Assembly: GCA_046541115.1 (NCBI GenBank)
Contig: JBKHDX010000210.1
Coordinates: 1-8,456, forward strand
Origin: Jaaginema sp046541115
Lineage (GTDB): Bacteria > Cyanobacteriota > Cyanobacteriia > Cyanobacteriales > Spirulinaceae
Direction: 5' to 3'
DNA: 8,456 nt
Below, piece after piece: positions 6,387-8,456 of this stretch (its first letter is position 1; every line of letters starts with the position of its first letter). Under the pieces are notes generated by a model. It was given only the letters and a program-made list of their open reading frames with translations. It was not told the origin of the DNA and did no database searches. A program made the translations under genes and the position numbers.

Positions 6387-8411
6387 ATGGACAAAACCTC
6401 TTTTCCCCTCACCCTATTGTTTTTACTGGGTTTTGCAGTTCCCATTGAGGCTAATTTACAGTCTACTTCTCCCACCGAAGAAAAACGCGGCGTACAACGA
6501 ATCATCGGAAAAGCCTACTGGACAAATTTCGAGATTCCGTTTCAATACACCGATCCAGTTGTGGTATTAATCGATCGCGGCAGTTTGTGGGCCAAGCGGC
6601 AAAATAACCACTCTGCTGCTCCCAATGGGCAAATTTTCGGGGAAATTAACTCAGATATTAATAATTCGCCCTTTGATTTTAGCTTAGACTTGCCTGCTAT
6701 CCCCCAGGGAGAATTTCACGATGTTGATAATAACGGGAAAGCCGATCCAGGGGTGCAAATTTGGGGATTATTTTTAGCGAATAATGTGGTAATTACGGCC
6801 AACGAACCGAATTTAACGCCCATCGAACAACTAACTCAACTTTCCGTCGCGATCGCGTCAGTAATTACCCAACCCCCCACAACCTTAACCGGAATTGCCG
6901 AACCCCGCAGTGGGGCTTTAATTGTGTACAGCGAAGCAGCAAATCAAGGGTTTCCGGCAGGATTTGGCCCGGATGGGTTATTATTCACCGCAGACGACCC
7001 GATCGCGACCCTAGACCCCGGTTATACCGTCGTGCGGTTAAACCCTGAAGGCTTTGTCTTTGAGCGATCGCCCCTGGTGGAAATCGACCTACAAGAGCGT
7101 CCAGAAGACGCAGAAATCGATTTATCTCATCTGAGCTATACTGAAGCGTTTAACCGCCTGATTGACCTCCTCAAGGGCCGCTATGGGTACACCGAGTTAC
7201 GGGGGATTGATTGGGAAATGTGGCGACAACAATATCTTCCTCAAGTCGAAGCCGCGCAACAAACGAGCAATCCTGACGCATATTTTACCGTTCTTGCCAC
7301 CTTGGGGCGGAGAATGCAGGATGCTCACGTTCAAGTTTACTCTAGCCAAGACCTCAACGATCGCGCCTTCGACACCGCGATCGCGTCTGTGGGAATCGAT
7401 CCCGTTGAACTCAGCGACAATCGCATTATCGCCCGACAAGTCCTTCCGAACAGTCCCGCAGCCAACGCAGAGATTGTTCCCTTTGCTGAAATCCTCGCGG
7501 TGAATGATATCCCGATTCGCGATCGCATTACTCAAATCGCGACTCAATCGTCCCAAGCCACCCCCGTTACCCGTCGTTTAGAAGCCGTGTCGCGATCGCT
7601 CTCTTTTCCTGCCAACACTTCTGTCACTTTACGCTATCGCAACCCCAACCAACCCCCCCAAACCGCAACCCTCACTACAGACACTTTTACCTACCCTTCT
7701 CCTTATCATTTTTTAGGCTTACCCTATCAAACCCTGACTGCTTCTAACAATCAAACCTACGGTTATGGGAAGTGGACGAATTTCATGGGCGATCGCAATA
7801 CTTTTACCGAATTAACTGCATTTATTCAAACCCTAAATCAACGCCGCATTCGGGGGTTAATCCTCGATTTACGTCATAACAGTGGCGGTAGTGTCGCCAC
7901 ATTAGCGCAACTCATTTCTTATTTTTGGAGTGCTGACAACCCTTTATATCTCAATGAAACTTTAAGCCAACGCCGGGATTTCCAAACTCAAGAAAAATTG
8001 ACTTTTTCGACCTTTGAAATACCCCCAAATCTTCCCATTCACGCCCCCGAACCCAATGCCTATTATGATGGCGAAATTGTCATTTTAGTCGGCCCGGAAT
8101 GCGCCAGTGCTTGTGAGTTTTTTAGCGATTGGATGCAACGGTACAAAAGAGCTACAGTCATTGGTACTTCTTCAACCCAAGGGGCAGGAGGAGCAGTTAC
8201 TATTGTGCCTTTACCGGAAGATATTACCTTCACCTACACCTATACCCAAGAACTCGATTTAAACCAACAACCCTACATCGAAGCAAAGGGGATTCAACCG
8301 GATATTTTGGTTCCCATGACTGAAGATTTTATTCGGACTCAATTGGCACAACAAGACCCTGTTTTAGAACGGGCTTTGGAGTATTTGGCTTCAATTTCTC
8401 CTGGAGATTAA
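6387..8411 (+). CDS. Secreted S41-family peptidase-like protein with N-terminal extension and PDZ-like region
   Basis: 674 residues. A signal peptide is visible (MDKTSFPLTLLFLLGFAVPIEA, cleavage likely after A22), so it should act in the periplasm or outside. Residues of about 35-230 are an N-terminal region I do not recognise. It includes DVDNNGKAD (112-120), resembling a calcium-binding loop, and FTADD (200-204). About 245-330 looks like the helical S41 N-terminal segment (YTEAFNRLIDLLKGRYGY, DWEMWRQQYLP, MQDAHVQV with H314). About 335-430 is PDZ-like (VLPNSPAANAEIV, ILAVNDIPI). The S41 core follows: IRGLILDLRHNSGGS (488-502), VILVGPECASACE (565-577) with S574 as the expected nucleophile, ATVIGTSSTQGAGG (589-602) and KGIQPDI (634-640). 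Where CtpA-type enzymes carry the catalytic Lys (T-x-G-K-G), this protein has TQGAG, so it resembles the tricorn/IRBP-like S41 branch or may be inactive. The start lacks a clear ribosome site. Substrate unknown. Confidence 0.85.
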   Translation: MDKTSFPLTLLFLLGFAVPIEANLQSTSPTEEKRGVQRIIGKAYWTNFEIPFQYTDPVVVLIDRGSLWAKRQNNHSAAPNGQIFGEINSDINNSPFDFSLDLPAIPQGEFHDVDNNGKADPGVQIWGLFLANNVVITANEPNLTPIEQLTQLSVAIASVITQPPTTLTGIAEPRSGALIVYSEAANQGFPAGFGPDGLLFTADDPIATLDPGYTVVRLNPEGFVFERSPLVEIDLQERPEDAEIDLSHLSYTEAFNRLIDLLKGRYGYTELRGIDWEMWRQQYLPQVEAAQQTSNPDAYFTVLATLGRRMQDAHVQVYSSQDLNDRAFDTAIASVGIDPVELSDNRIIARQVLPNSPAANAEIVPFAEILAVNDIPIRDRITQIATQSSQATPVTRRLEAVSRSLSFPANTSVTLRYRNPNQPPQTATLTTDTFTYPSPYHFLGLPYQTLTASNNQTYGYGKWTNFMGDRNTFTELTAFIQTLNQRRIRGLILDLRHNSGGSVATLAQLISYFWSADNPLYLNETLSQRRDFQTQEKLTFSTFEIPPNLPIHAPEPNAYYDGEIVILVGPECASACEFFSDWMQRYKRATVIGTSSTQGAGGAVTIVPLPEDITFTYTYTQELDLNQQPYIEAKGIQPDILVPMTEDFIRTQLAQQDPVLERALEYLASISPGD

Positions 8412-8419
8412 GCCTCATT

Positions 8420-8456
8420 GTTTCAATCCCTCATAGGGATTATAGTCGATTGCGAC
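8420..8456 (-). CRISPR. Complete 37-base CRISPR-type repeat at the window edge, probable end of an array
   Basis: The last 37 bases match the layout of cyanobacterial CRISPR repeats: plus-strand start GTTTCAATCCCT, a 7-pair stem AATCCCT (8425-8431) / AGGGATT (8435-8441) around a CAT loop, and an end ATTGCGAC. On the minus strand it starts GTCGCAAT and ends AGGGATTGAAAC. ATTGAAAC is the common 8-base crRNA 5' handle, so transcription is probably on the minus strand. The leader would then lie to the right, outside the window, and this copy would be leader-distal. There are only 8 bases between the S41 stop and the repeat, leaving no room for a leader on the left. Only one copy is visible, so spacers and an array are inferred. 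In cyanobacteria repeats of this form are often linked to type I-D or III systems, which cannot be decided here. Confidence 0.8.

Noticed and set aside
8420..8456. The terminal stem-loop read as the S41 gene's rho-independent terminator
   Set aside because: The seven-pair stem is followed by ATAGTCGA with no T run, and the 37-base length, terminal motifs and handle fit a CRISPR repeat much better.

Overview
The window looks like cyanobacterial chromosome. The evidence is about 17 exact copies of the octamer GCGATCGC (HIP1), a cyanobacterial-style NusB with a long helical insertion, an HpsJ-family membrane protein, a PEP-CTERM protein, cyanobacterial short tandem repeats between genes, and a CRISPR repeat of a cyanobacterial kind at the right edge. 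HpsJ-type genes hint at a filamentous or motile species, but genus and species cannot be read from this sequence.

Left part (1-2273), minus strand: a gene set for DUF502 membrane protein, NusB and FtsY, in that transcription order. FtsY is cut by the window edge, so only its acidic, repeat-rich N-terminus is visible. It begins at a GTG. A plausible sigma70-type promoter lies upstream of the DUF502 gene. The 220-base DUF502-nusB gap holds short tandem repeats.

Middle (2426-4136), minus strand: an hpsJ-like gene followed 52 bases later by a WaaE/HpsE-like family 2 glycosyltransferase. The two probably form an exopolysaccharide (hormogonium polysaccharide type) unit. For both genes an internal ATG is a better start than the longest open frame.

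From 4137 the strand switches. A 408-base divergent intergenic region carries a tandem 18-base repeat, each copy containing a perfect TATAAT, just upstream of nadA (quinolinate synthase, NAD biosynthesis). nadA ends in a clear rho-independent terminator.

Right part (5796-8411), plus strand: a small secreted PEP-CTERM protein with an EF-hand-like loop, then 25 bases later a secreted S41-family peptidase-like protein with a PDZ-like middle, a conserved catalytic-type serine and no CtpA-type lysine. These two are likely co-transcribed and act outside the cytoplasm or at the surface.

The last 37 bases (8420-8456) form a complete CRISPR-type repeat starting 8 bases after the S41 stop codon. Its minus-strand reading ends in ATTGAAAC, the usual crRNA handle, so an array probably continues to the right of the window and is transcribed towards this point. 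This repeat would be its leader-distal end. The array itself, any cas genes and the leader lie outside the window.
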